A stretch of 64,000 bases of DNA, from positions 1-64,000 of the forward strand of contig JARFPK010000005.1 of the NCBI GenBank assembly GCA_029167045.1. The letters are read 5' to 3'. Source of the stretch: Candidatus Methanocrinis natronophilus (GTDB lineage Archaea; Halobacteriota; Methanosarcinia; Methanotrichales; Methanotrichaceae). The notes under the pieces are model-generated. The model was not told the DNA's origin, ran no database searches, and saw only the letters and a program-made list of their open reading frames with translations. This document shows positions 29,268-37,717 of the stretch, piece by piece. Within the stretch, counting starts at the first letter, position 1. Every line of letters starts with the position of its first letter. Both the position numbers and the translations under genes were made by a program.

Positions 29268-29654
29268 TTCACTAACCCCCGTTAATCTTGGCCGCAATGC
29301 GCCAAGAGGAGGACGGTGTCCCCCCCTACCCGCAGGCAGGAGTGGCTAAATCGCCTTCAATCTCCGCCTCCAACAACACATCAATCCCCTGGGCTTAAAT
29401 GGTTATTTTTCATGTAGAACTTACGTAGGACCGATGTACAATCTCCACGATCCGATAGAAACCAGCCACCCTCCTTAACTGGGACTACGTTTCAGAGAAC
29501 CCGTTCTCAGAGGTGAGCCTCATCACTGGATAATCAAGGCGATTTAGAAGGGAGTAGCCAGGAGAGATCGGTGAAGAGGTCTATTTTGTGTGGATCTCTC
29601 CTTACCTAAGGACAGATCATTGTTAAGGAATGGTTTACTGCCCTACAGAAGAAT
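29268..29654. other. Intergenic stretch upstream of the curlin-like gene
   Basis: No gene is supported. It contains the probable promoter region of the curlin-like gene and, at 29546-29607, hairpin copy 2. The right boundary is MITE copy 2. Confidence 0.5.
29561..29601. repeat. Hairpin repeat, copy 2
   Basis: A perfect 9-bp stem, GGAGAGATC (29561-29569) and GATCTCTCC (29593-29601). The stem sequence differs from copy 1 at 27014 while pairing is kept, and the flanking AGAAGGGAG and loop TGAAGAGG/ATTTTG match copy 1. Compensating changes in the stem argue for a selected structure. Confidence 0.6.
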
Positions 29655-29864
29655 AGGCACCTCGCTGTTTAATGTGGTTAAACCTTAGGGGCCGCAGATC
29701 CAGTAGTCCGGTCTTTTCACGACTTCATGATCGCCTGAAATCAGAACCCTCAATAGATGTATCGCTGCCTGCCTACATATCGGCAGGACTCATGGCAAGG
29801 ATTTGTATGATTGAGATCGATAATCGCTATCCTGAAGTTACCCACACAGAATAGCGAAGAGCCA
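29655..29864 (+). mobile_element. MITE copy 2 (about 210 bp)
   Basis: The left end is AGGCACCTCGCT and the right end AGCGAAGAGCCAT, whose reverse complement is ATGGCTCTTCGCT. It is close to copy 1 throughout and encodes IEIDNRYPEVTHTE followed by a stop near the right end. It sits between the curlin-like gene and srp54. Confidence 0.75.
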
Positions 29865-29913
29865 TAAAAACCCCTAGAAAAATAGACGGAGAAATGAGCG
29901 AGTTCGCGACGGC

Positions 29914-31257
29914 CTACATCCCGCCGCCGCCCATCATGGGGCCGAACTTCTTCATCATCCGCTTCATCCCCATCTTGTTCATGCCGCGCATCCCCTTGAG
30001 GGCCTTCTGCATAGCCTTGTGGGACTTGAGAAGCTCCCGGACCACCTCCGGGGGCGTCCCGCTCCCCCGGGAGATCCGCTTTATCCGGGAGGCGGTGATG
30101 ATCTTGGGGTCCTCCAATTCCGCCTCCGTCATGGAGGACATGATCACCCGGTACTTCTCGAGCCGGTCCTTTGTGACCTGGTACTCCTGGTCGGAGAGGT
30201 CGACCCCCAGCCCCCCCAGGGGGAGCATCTGCATGATCTGCTTTAAGGGGCCCATCTTGTTGATCGCCTCCATCTGCTTGCACATATCCTTCAGGGTGAA
30301 CTTGCCCCGCATCAGGGCCTCCACATCCACCTCATCCTCGACCTTCGTCTCCTGGGCCCGCTCGATGAGGGTCTTTATGTCGCCCATCCCCAGGAGGCGG
30401 GATATGAACCGGTCGGCCTCGAACCTTTCGAGGTCGCTGGGGGTCTCGCCGACTCCGATGAAGGCGACGGACGAGTTCGTCTCGGCGACGGCGGACATGG
30501 CGCCGCCCCCCTTGGCGGTCCCGTCGAGCTTGGTGATGATGACGCCGGTGATTCCAACAGCCCGGTTGAAGGCCTTAGCCTGCTCGCTCGCCTGCTGGCC
30601 GATGGCGGCGTCCATGACGAGGAGCTTGTGGTCGGCGGTGACGACGGCGTCGATCTCCATCATCTCCTGGATGAGGTCCTCCTCCAGGGCGTGTCTTCCG
30701 GCGGTGTCGACGATCGCAACGTCGTACTTCCTCGACGCCTCCAGGCCACGCCTGGCGACGGCGGGGGCGTCGGGGTTACCCTTCTCGCCGTAGAAGAAGA
30801 CCCCCTGTTTCTCGCAGAGGGCTTTGAGCTGGTCGAAAGCCCCAGCCCTGAAGGTGTCGGCGCAGACGACGGCCGACCGAAGCCCCTTCCTCTGGAAGAA
30901 GGTAGCGAGTTTAGCCGCGGTGGTGGTTTTACCACTGCCCTGAAGGCCCACGAGCATGATAGTCTGCTTCTCGAGGGATACTGGAGAGCTCTTCCCGACG
31001 AGGTTTATCAGCTCCTGGTAGACGATGTTGATGACGTGCTCCCGGGGATTCATCCCCGGGGCTGGCTTCTCGGAGAGGGCCCGGTCCCTGATCCTATTGG
31101 AGAGGTTCATCACCAGCTTGACGTTGACGTCGGCCTGGAGGAGGGCCCGCTGTATCTCCCTGACCGCCTCGTCGACGACCTGCTTATCTATCCTGCTGGC
31201 GGAGGCGATCTTCTTCAGCGCCCCCCTCAGCGACCCGCCAAGGCTTTCCAGAACCAT
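29914..31257 (-). CDS. srp54: Signal recognition particle GTPase SRP54
   Basis: 447 residues: the N domain, then the G domain with P-loop [21 protein letters not shown] and [14 protein letters not shown] motifs, then a methionine-rich M domain ending in [11 protein letters not shown] that binds signal peptides and 7S RNA. It directs membrane and secreted proteins to the translocon. ATG 31257 is preferred over an upstream TTG (31266). The gene lies close to tRNA-Arg on the same strand. Confidence 0.97.
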   Translation of the reverse strand: MVLESLGGSLRGALKKIASASRIDKQVVDEAVREIQRALLQADVNVKLVMNLSNRIRDRALSEKPAPGMNPREHVINIVYQELINLVGKSSPVSLEKQTIMLVGLQGSGKTTTAAKLATFFQRKGLRSAVVCADTFRAGAFDQLKALCEKQGVFFYGEKGNPDAPAVARRGLEASRKYDVAIVDTAGRHALEEDLIQEMMEIDAVVTADHKLLVMDAAIGQQASEQAKAFNRAVGITGVIITKLDGTAKGGGAMSAVAETNSSVAFIGVGETPSDLERFEADRFISRLLGMGDIKTLIERAQETKVEDEVDVEALMRGKFTLKDMCKQMEAINKMGPLKQIMQMLPLGGLGVDLSDQEYQVTKDRLEKYRVIMSSMTEAELEDPKIITASRIKRISRGSGTPPEVVRELLKSHKAMQKALKGMRGMNKMGMKRMMKKFGPMMGGGGM

Positions 31258-31291
31258 AAAAATCAAGCATCCATATATCTGTCATAAATTA

Positions 31292-31380
31292 TGTCCCGAC
31301 CGGGATTCGAACCCGGGTCTGAGGCTCTCTGCGCATCACAGCTCCGCAGGCCTCTAGGATATCCACTACCCTATCGGGAC
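31292..31380 (-). tRNA. tRNA-Arg (anticodon GCG) with 17-nt intron
   Basis: Acceptor GTCCCGA/TCGGGAC, anticodon stem GAGGC/GCCTC, T arm CCGGG-TTCGAAT-CCCGG, discriminator A. The loop reads CTGCGGA, giving anticodon GCG (Arg, CGC/CGU codons). Seventeen extra bases between loop position 37 and the 3' stem form a canonical-site intron. The variable loop is short (AGAC). Confidence 0.94.
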
Positions 31381-31408
31381 ACGATGCCGGATAGGATGGT
31401 TATGGTAA

Positions 31409-31800
31409 TTAAGCCTGTTGATGTAAACTACCCCCCTCTGAAGAGGGGGCTTTCTGTAGCCCTGGAATCTTTTCTGCCTCGATTAAGCAGAACAACCCCG
31501 GACCTCCGGGCTGGTTTACAGCAGCCCCGAGATCAGCAATATTTTTAGCCCCGTTGTAGTCTGCGTCCCCGCCCCAACCCCACGAAGGACAGGAAAACAC
31601 CTTCCCGTTCCTGTCCCCGATGTGGTGGCACTGATGACAGGTATTGCTTGTATAAGCGGGCTCTACCAGAATCACAGGGATACCAGCACCTAGTGCCTTA
31701 TAGCTCACGAACTCTTTTAGCTGGTAGAACGCCCACTTGTGTAAAGACTTGATTCGACGATTAGACGTCTGCCTGATCCCCGGGTCGCGTACTCGTTCTA
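31409..31800 (-). pseudogene. tnpB: C-terminal fragment of tnpB
   Basis: The minus strand encodes about 130 residues of a TnpB C-terminus: VRDPGIRQTSNRRIKSLHKW, ILVEPAYTSNTCHQCHHIGD and the last RuvC Asp in GDADYNGAKNIADLG. The N-terminal two thirds are deleted. The second zinc-finger cysteine pair is damaged (FSCPSWGWGG). It belongs to the same broad IS200/IS605 family as the tnpB at 1-941. Confidence 0.85.
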
Positions 31801-31925
31801 CTGAAAATTGCCACTCGAATCAAATCCAAGCGACTCATTTTCTGCCAAACAGCCATTACGTCACCCGTTAGCGCTATTCAGTAATCTGGGTATGCGACCC
31901 CACGATTAAAGTCGCGGGAATCCGG
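31409..31925 (-). mobile_element. Internally deleted tnpB element with both end hairpins
   Basis: The right end has a hairpin CCCCCTC (31432-31438)/GAGGGGG (31443-31449) inside the 3' end of tnpB, typical of the omega-RNA/right-end region. The left end has CCCACGA (31898-31904)/TCGCGGG (31912-31918) with one mismatch, equivalent to 1004-1023. Between them only the tnpB 3' part and about 100 bases of non-coding DNA remain, giving a 0.5-kb derivative. Confidence 0.65.
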
Positions 31926-32745
31926 CCTGATTTCGTCTTGATCCCGCCAGCCTGGCCCGGGATCTCTGGAAGGTCCTTATCGCCCCCAGGAACTCGACCC
32001 GACTGAACTGCGGCCAGAACGGGGAGCAGAAATGGACGGGAGCGCTCGATCCGTTCGCCTGCCACGGGAGGAAGTTGGAGGTCCTGACCTCACCGCCGGT
32101 CCTTATTATCAGGTCCACCCGGGGGAGGGGGACTCCCCCTGCGGGGTATAGGTGGGATGCGACGGCGTCCTCGTTCAGGTCCCGGGGTTTGAGCCGCCCT
32201 TCCTTCAACTCCAGGGCGAGAGACCTCGCGGCGTCGGCGATCTCGCTCTTCCCGCCGTAGGCGAGGGCGAGGTTGAAGTACATACCATCATAGCCCCGGG
32301 TTGCAGCATCCGCCTTCCTGATCGCCTCCTGGAGGGGCTTTGGCAGGAGGTTGGTCCTCCCTATGGCCCTAACCCGGACCCGGCGTCTGTGAACCCTCTC
32401 GGAGGTGGACAGCTCCAGAAGCTTCCTCTCGATCAGCTCGAAGAGATACTCCTTCTCCGCCTCGTCCCGGTCGAAGTTCTCTGTGGAGAAGGTGTATACG
32501 GAGAGGTGTTTTATACCGAGCTCGAGGCACCAGTCTGCTACCATCTCCGTCGTCTCGGCTCCCCGGCTGTGGCCGTCAAAGCTGGAGACACCGGCCGCTC
32601 TAGCGTAGCGGCGGTTTCCGTCCTGGATGATGGCGACGTGCTCTGGAACCGTTGCCCTCAAGACTTCCCTATTAAGGACTCTCTCATAAAGGGGGCGCAA
32701 GAGGCCCGCGGGCCCACCGGCGAAGAGCCATCGGCAGAGATCCAT
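31906..32745 (-). CDS. uppS: Cis-prenyltransferase (undecaprenyl/polyprenyl diphosphate synthase family)
   Basis: About 279 residues. The active-site block HVAIIQDGNRRYARA carries the catalytic Asp, with SVYTFSTENFDR and a C-terminal RTGGEVRTSNFLPWQ. It makes long-chain polyprenyl diphosphate, in archaea the precursor of the dolichyl carrier for glycosylation. ATG 32745 has GAGGTG upstream. The last residues (QAGFPRL) and the stop codon come from the left-end hairpin of the adjoining tnpB element, so the natural C-terminus was replaced. Confidence 0.93.
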   Translation of the reverse strand: MDLCRWLFAGGPAGLLRPLYERVLNREVLRATVPEHVAIIQDGNRRYARAAGVSSFDGHSRGAETTEMVADWCLELGIKHLSVYTFSTENFDRDEAEKEYLFELIERKLLELSTSERVHRRRVRVRAIGRTNLLPKPLQEAIRKADAATRGYDGMYFNLALAYGGKSEIADAARSLALELKEGRLKPRDLNEDAVASHLYPAGGVPLPRVDLIIRTGGEVRTSNFLPWQANGSSAPVHFCSPFWPQFSRVEFLGAIRTFQRSRARLAGSRRNQAGFPRL

Positions 32746-32862
32746 CTCCAACACCTCATCGAGGAGCTATTTAAAAGGTCCTATTCAAAAGTCTTTTCAG
32801 CCCGCATCTGCCCGACGGTGAGAGGAAAAATACTAATATGGATTAGTTCGTGGGAGGAATGA

Positions 32863-32936
32863 GGGCCCGTGGTCTAGGTGGTTATGACATCGCCTTCACA
32901 CGGCGGGGATCACGCGTTCGAATCGCGTCGGGCCCA
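32863..32936 (+). tRNA. tRNA-Val (anticodon CAC)
   Basis: Acceptor GGGCCCG/CGGGCCC, anticodon stem TCGCC/GGCGG, loop TTCACAC giving anticodon CAC (Val), T arm ACGCG-TTCGAAT-CGCGT, discriminator A. There is no intron. It lies between the divergent uppS and aIF1A genes. Confidence 0.95.
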
Positions 32937-32972
32937 TATTCTCTTTTGGTCACAACCTTTAACTATAATATC

Positions 32973-33116
32973 ATGCCTCTATCACCGCTGAATGAACTTC
33001 AGGTTATCCGCTCAGAGATCTCGGATTTGAAGCTCGATCTGTCTTTAGAGGTGATATACTGGCTAATTATGCAAGCACAAAGAGGAAGAGAAATGCACAA
33101 GGTCCGGAGGTCGTAA
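32973..33116 (+). CDS. Possible leader ORF upstream of aIF1A
   Basis: A 47-codon frame directly after a TATA-like AACTATAATA, overlapping the start of the aIF1A gene in another frame. It has no family resemblance and no ribosome site. It could be a leaderless regulatory ORF or chance. Its main value is that it overlaps, and so competes with, the unusual CTG start of aIF1A. Confidence 0.2.
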   Translation: MPLSPLNELQVIRSEISDLKLDLSLEVIYWLIMQAQRGREMHKVRRS

Positions 33117-33388
33117 CGCGAGTACGCCTCCCTCGAGCATATGATAGAGAGATATTTGGTTTCGTGGAGACCCTCCTAGGCTCCAACCGGCTGAAGGTGA
33201 GATGCGTCGACGGCAAAGAGAGGATGGCGAGGATACCCGGGAAGATGAAGAAGAGGATATGGATCCGGGAAGGCGACGTCGTCATCGTAGTTCCATGGGA
33301 CTTTCAGGACGAGAAGGCCGACGTCGTATGGAGGTATACCGGGCCTCAGGTAGATTACTTGGTACGTAAAGGGTACCTCAACAGGTAG
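33059..33388 (+). CDS. eif1A: Translation initiation factor aIF1A, apparent CTG start
   Basis: An S1/OB-fold initiation factor of 109 residues. The basic N-terminus ([16 protein letters not shown]) and TRVRLPR lead into the OB fold ([41 protein letters not shown]). It helps open the small subunit for start-codon selection. No ATG, GTG or TTG lies in frame before residue 36. CTG 33059 begins exactly where homologues begin (ANYA...) and has GAGGTGAT 4-5 bases upstream. Starting at GTG 33164 would remove the conserved basic tail and part of the OB fold. Confidence 0.88.
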   Translation: MANYASTKRKRNAQGPEVVTRVRLPRAYDREIFGFVETLLGSNRLKVRCVDGKERMARIPGKMKKRIWIREGDVVIVVPWDFQDEKADVVWRYTGPQVDYLVRKGYLNR

Positions 33389-33390
33389 CC

Positions 33391-34176
33391 ATGATCGAGG
33401 AATCCAAGAGACAGAGAGAGTTTGAGGCGCGCATCGACCTGATGCGCGAACGGATAAAAGATTCAGAGGACTTGAAGGTACAGGACGAGGTATTCGACCG
33501 GCGCGTCCTGATGGACCTTTACGCCCTGGCGAGCAAGGGGGTCATTGAGTCCCTCGGCGGTCCCGTAAGCACCGGAAAGGAGGCGAACATATTCCGGGCC
33601 AAGGGGGAGGAGGGCGCCGACATCGCCGTCAAGATTTACAGGATAAATACCAGCAACTTCAAGGCGATGCAGAACTACCTCCAGGGGGATCCCAGGTTCG
33701 GGTCCATCAAGGGTACCAAGAGGGCGATCATCGTAGCCTGGACGAGGAAGGAGTTTCGTAACCTCACCAGGGCAGAAGAGGTGGGGGTGAAGGTGCCCCA
33801 TCCCATCGCCATGAGGGAGAACATCCTCGTCATGGAGATGGTCGGGGATGGAGAGAACCCGGCGCCTCAGATCAAGGACGTCGCCCTGGAGCCGGAAGAG
33901 GCGCAGGAGGCCTTCGAGAAGATCGCCGAGTACGTATCCCTCCTCTACAACAGGGCGAACCTCGTCCACGCCGACCTGAGCGAGTTCAATATCCTATACG
34001 AAGACGGAGAGCCTGTAATCATCGACATGGGCCAGTCGGTGACCCTGGAACACCCCATGGCCAGGAGCTTCCTTGAGAGGGATATGTGGAACGTCGCCCG
34101 TCACTTCAAAAAGAAGTATGGGATCGGCTCTGAAGAGGCCATAAGAGAGAAGCTCAGGGCCGGAATGAAGAGCTGA
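33391..34176 (+). CDS. rio1: RIO1-type serine protein kinase
   Basis: 261 residues. The RIO kinase signatures are STGKEANIF (nucleotide loop), VHADLSEFNIL (catalytic loop) and IIDMGQ (metal-binding loop). RIO1 acts in late maturation of the small ribosomal subunit. It follows aIF1A by two bases and precedes the KH protein, a conserved archaeal translation cluster. Confidence 0.95.
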   Translation: MIEESKRQREFEARIDLMRERIKDSEDLKVQDEVFDRRVLMDLYALASKGVIESLGGPVSTGKEANIFRAKGEEGADIAVKIYRINTSNFKAMQNYLQGDPRFGSIKGTKRAIIVAWTRKEFRNLTRAEEVGVKVPHPIAMRENILVMEMVGDGENPAPQIKDVALEPEEAQEAFEKIAEYVSLLYNRANLVHADLSEFNILYEDGEPVIIDMGQSVTLEHPMARSFLERDMWNVARHFKKKYGIGSEEAIREKLRAGMKS

Positions 34177-34232
34177 CTTTTCTCTCATCTAATCGAAATG
34201 ATCTTAAGACATCTTCGCGGAGGCTGAGATTT

Positions 34233-34766
34233 TTGCATATCAAGATTCCAGCAGATAGGATCGGTGTTCTGGTAGGTCCCACGGGATCGGTCAAGAGCGC
34301 CCTTGAGGAGAAGACCGGATCAGAGATGGTCATCGACAGCGATACCGGCGCTGTAGAGGTGATAGCAGGAGAGGATCCTATAATGGCGATGCGCCTCGCC
34401 GAAGTGGTGAGGGCGATAGGCCGGGGATTCTCCCCGGAGAGGGCCCTTCCGCTCCTGGAGGATGAGATGCTTATGCTGGATGTGATAGACCTCTCCCGGA
34501 TCTGCAACACCAAGACCGACATGGCCAGGATCAAGGGAAGGATAATCGGGAAAGATGGAAGGACGAGGGAGATCACCGAGAAGCTCGCCGGAGTCGGCAT
34601 CTCGGTCTACGGAAAGACGGTGGCGATCATAGGCGGTCCGGAACAGATCCGGATCGCCAGGACCGCCATCGAGATGCTGATGGACGGAGCTCCCCACGGG
34701 TCTGTCTACGGCTTCCTGGAGAAGAAGAACCAGGAGCTGATCTCGTCTTCCATCGGCGAAATCTGA
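34233..34766 (+). CDS. Pno1/Dim2-like KH-domain RNA-processing protein
   Basis: 177 residues with two KH domains: one with GVLVGPTGSVK and one with GRIIGKDGRTREI. Homologues (Pno1/Dim2) bind 16S rRNA near its 3' end and work with RIO1 and Nob1 in 30S maturation. The start is TTG 34233 with GGAGG about eight bases upstream. Its location 56 bp after rio1 supports a shared role. Confidence 0.9.
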   Translation: MHIKIPADRIGVLVGPTGSVKSALEEKTGSEMVIDSDTGAVEVIAGEDPIMAMRLAEVVRAIGRGFSPERALPLLEDEMLMLDVIDLSRICNTKTDMARIKGRIIGKDGRTREITEKLAGVGISVYGKTVAIIGGPEQIRIARTAIEMLMDGAPHGSVYGFLEKKNQELISSSIGEI

Positions 34767-35002
34767 AGGCTCCTCGGAGACGGATACCAACAGCTCACCT
34801 CGCCGGGCGGCCGGTATCCTCTCCGCCCGCCGGGGTCTCCATTTTACAGAAGAGGGCGGATCGTTTTTCTGCTTCTCCTTTTTTGCCTCTGACCCGACGA
34901 CAGAGGTTCCATCCGAGTTCCGCCCTCACCGACCATGATGTTATATATGCCCCGCAAGAATCACAACCAGCTCGAAGATGACGAATATCGGAGGACGAAC
35001 CG
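34767..35002. other. Gap between KH protein and M50 protease genes
   Basis: No gene is supported. ATGTTATATATGC near 34938-34950 is a candidate TATA element for the protease gene. Confidence 0.35.
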
Positions 35003-36628
35003 TTGAACTTCGCCTGGGAACTCACCCTCTTTGACTGGCTGCTGATCGCGATCCTTGCCCTGAACCTCCACTGGCTCCTGGCCATCAAGCTGGGCCGTCT
35101 AAAGAGCCTGAAGGGTCTGAACCTGGGGAACTGGGGGCCTGTGATAATGATCAGGACGACGAGGTGGCTGCCCCTCATCGACAGGCTCAGCAGGCCCAAG
35201 AGGTTCTGGAGGGGTACCATCACCGCCGGGATCCCCCTCGTCGTCCTGGGGATGTTCTCTTTCCTGGCGCTGTTCCTCATAATGACCTTCGCGGTCTTGC
35301 GGACCCCCCCCGAGCCGAGCGTATACACAGCCCCGAGGAACGTCCTTCTGATACCGGGGCTCAACCAGTTCATACCCCTCTGGTGGGGCTGGATCGCCCT
35401 CTTCGTGACGATGGCGGTCCACGAGTTCGCCCACGGGATCCTCTGCAGGGCCGAGGGGATCAGGGTCAAGTCGATGGGGATCGCCCTCCTGGGGGCACCG
35501 GTGGCCGCCTTCGTCGAGCCGGACGAGGGAGATCTCTTCGGATCGGAGGATAAGAAGGGGAAGGCCTCCAGGGCCGCCCGGGTCAGGATCCTATCCGCCG
35601 GAGTCGTAGCGAACTTCGTAGTGGCGGCCCTGGCCCTCGCCCTCTTCTTTGGGCCGGTGATAGGGGCGATCGCGCCGGTCGACCGGGTGGTGGTGGTGGA
35701 TGTAGTCCCCGGCTCCGCTGCCGATATCGCCGGCTTCGAGAGGCAGATGATCCTCCTCTCCGCTGGCGGCGTCCAGATCGATCGGATCGAGGACCTGATG
35801 GCGATGGGAGGGGGAGATATGAGCCTCAGGTTCCTTCGGGGCGATGGGGTGGTGGACCTGGGCCTCGAGGGGCCGTTCGTCCGGGGGGTCGTCGTCTCCT
35901 ACGTCTTTGGGGGCTCGGCAGCCGATGAGGCGGGGATGGTTCCTGGGACCGCCATCTCCGAGATCGATGGAGCTTCGACGCCGGACTGGGGCTCTTTCAG
36001 GTCGATCATGAACTCGACGGCAGAGGGAGAGACCGTCGTCATCGGCACTAACCGGGGCGAGTATGCCGTAACCCTGGGACCGAACCCCGATGGCTCTGGA
36101 ACGGGCTTCCTGGGGGTCGGGTTCTCAGGGGTCTCAGCCGACGCCGTCTACCTCGACGGCGCCTCCTTCCAGGAGTTTCCTGCTGGCTCCTTCCTATCGG
36201 CGCTCCAGGCGATGCCAGGATCTGGGGTCATAGGCCTCTTCTCCCTGATGGGCCTTCCCTTCTCGGGGATCCCCGGCTTCACCGAGATGGGCTTTCCGGG
36301 ATTTGTCGGCTGGATCACCCAGCTCTTCGAGCCGGCGGGGTGGGCGGAGCCCCTGGGGGATAAGATATTCTGGATCGCCAACTTCCTCTTCTGGGTGGGG
36401 CTGATCAACCTCTACGCCGGCCTCTTCAACTGCCTCCCCGCAGTCCCCCTCGACGGAGGCCACATCTTCAGGGACATGCTCTCCATGGGGCTTCTTAAGG
36501 TCTTCAAGAGCGAGGCGAAGGCGGAGAAGATGACCGGAGCTCTGGTGGCGCTGATGGCCTGGCTGATCTTCTCCTCGATCCTCTTCATCATCTTCGCCCC
36601 TTACCTAGCCCATGGGTTTGGGGGATAG
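35003..36628 (+). CDS. M50-family membrane metalloprotease with PDZ-like insert
   Basis: 541 residues, multi-pass. N-terminal membrane segments lead to the zinc motif in MAVHEFAHGILC, followed by two PDZ-like segments (about residues 230-380, with VVDVVPGSAADIAGF and GGSAADEAGMVPGTAI). The third metal ligand is in LPAVPLDGGHIFRDM near residue 485. This is the site-2-protease fold for intramembrane cleavage. The start is TTG 35003 with GGAGG upstream. The substrate is unknown. Confidence 0.9.
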   Translation: MNFAWELTLFDWLLIAILALNLHWLLAIKLGRLKSLKGLNLGNWGPVIMIRTTRWLPLIDRLSRPKRFWRGTITAGIPLVVLGMFSFLALFLIMTFAVLRTPPEPSVYTAPRNVLLIPGLNQFIPLWWGWIALFVTMAVHEFAHGILCRAEGIRVKSMGIALLGAPVAAFVEPDEGDLFGSEDKKGKASRAARVRILSAGVVANFVVAALALALFFGPVIGAIAPVDRVVVVDVVPGSAADIAGFERQMILLSAGGVQIDRIEDLMAMGGGDMSLRFLRGDGVVDLGLEGPFVRGVVVSYVFGGSAADEAGMVPGTAISEIDGASTPDWGSFRSIMNSTAEGETVVIGTNRGEYAVTLGPNPDGSGTGFLGVGFSGVSADAVYLDGASFQEFPAGSFLSALQAMPGSGVIGLFSLMGLPFSGIPGFTEMGFPGFVGWITQLFEPAGWAEPLGDKIFWIANFLFWVGLINLYAGLFNCLPAVPLDGGHIFRDMLSMGLLKVFKSEAKAEKMTGALVALMAWLIFSSILFIIFAPYLAHGFGG

Positions 36629-36639
36629 CCCTGATCCCG

Positions 36640-37635
36640 TCATTTTAAAGTCCGTCCGCCGATACGCCTCCCCGGGGCCTGCATCCTCATCTCCAGGAGG
36701 CGGGCGGCGGCGTAAGCGGGGAAGGCGTCCGATACCCGGGAGCCGTAGATCTTCGATAGCCTGACGCATTCGAGGCCGAGGTCTCGGGCCGCCTCCTCTA
36801 TCAGACCATCGCCGATCCCGGCGGCGACGACGAGGGATAGGTTGTGTACCTGCGACTGTCTTCGGATGCCATCCGTTAATCTGCTCAACTGGCGGGCGGC
36901 AGCCTGGCGTCCGATCTCCTCCGCCGCCTCAGGGCCGATCTCTCCAAGGTCGGCGCAGACGGTCCGGGCGAGTCTGCGAAGCGCCGACTGTCTATCTCTT
37001 ACGCCCCCGTCCGGGGGCTCGACGGCATAATCGCCCTCGGAGATCCGGCCTCCGACGAGGTGGGCGTCGGCGGTGACGGCGAATAGCTCGGAGGAGAGGG
37101 GGACCTTCATCCTTTTGATCTCCACATATCCGAGGAGGGCGGCGAGGTTCGTCCTCAGGAGGCCCGAGTAGATCAGCTCCCCCCTCCCGAGCCGCTCAAA
37201 GTCGGTCCTGGCGGCCATCGCCCTCCCCTTTATCGGTATGAGGTCTGTAGTGGTCGATCCCATATCGACGAAGAGAGAGTCGCCTATCTCTTGGGATACG
37301 AGGGCCGCCGAGGCGGACCAGTTGGCTGCGGCTAGGTCGGAGATCTCGCTCCAGCCAAAGCCGTCGACCCCCCAGAAGCTGACGGGGCAGGAGAAGGCCC
37401 TCTTTACAGCCCCCATTATGGCGAGAACCCCGGTCCGCTTGTCTGGGAAGGTGTCGGCGAGCTCCCCGGTCATGACGACCGCCAGCGCCTCGGGGGCCGC
37501 CTCCGCGGAGATGCGGCGGAGGAATGGGATCAGGGGGGCTTCCTTCCAGAGGGGGAGGTACTCGATCTTGGTGAAGAGACCGTCGGAGCTGGCGGCTTTG
37601 GTGTTCGCTCCGCCGACGTCGAGGCCGAGGATCAT
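36640..37635 (-). CDS. mfnF: MfnF-like hydantoinase-fold protein of methanofuran synthesis
   Basis: 331 residues with an actin/hydantoinase-type ATPase start (ILGLDVGGANTKAA), a second phosphate loop (SLFVDMGSTTTDLIPI) and a C-terminal VVAAGIGDGLIEEAA block. This is the H4MPT-linked C1 transfer protein family, of which MfnF joins the furan and tyramine-glutamate halves of methanofuran (established in Methanocaldococcus). It fits the fwd operon in this window. It is convergent with the M50 protease gene. Confidence 0.85.
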   Translation of the reverse strand: MILGLDVGGANTKAASSDGLFTKIEYLPLWKEAPLIPFLRRISAEAAPEALAVVMTGELADTFPDKRTGVLAIMGAVKRAFSCPVSFWGVDGFGWSEISDLAAANWSASAALVSQEIGDSLFVDMGSTTTDLIPIKGRAMAARTDFERLGRGELIYSGLLRTNLAALLGYVEIKRMKVPLSSELFAVTADAHLVGGRISEGDYAVEPPDGGVRDRQSALRRLARTVCADLGEIGPEAAEEIGRQAAARQLSRLTDGIRRQSQVHNLSLVVAAGIGDGLIEEAARDLGLECVRLSKIYGSRVSDAFPAYAAARLLEMRMQAPGRRIGGRTLK

Positions 37636-37717
37636 GATCGTGGGGTCCCCGATATACCATAAAAGCTTTAGTCTAATCGGCCGTCAACTACCCACCTAGC
37701 TTTTGGAGAGATGATCA

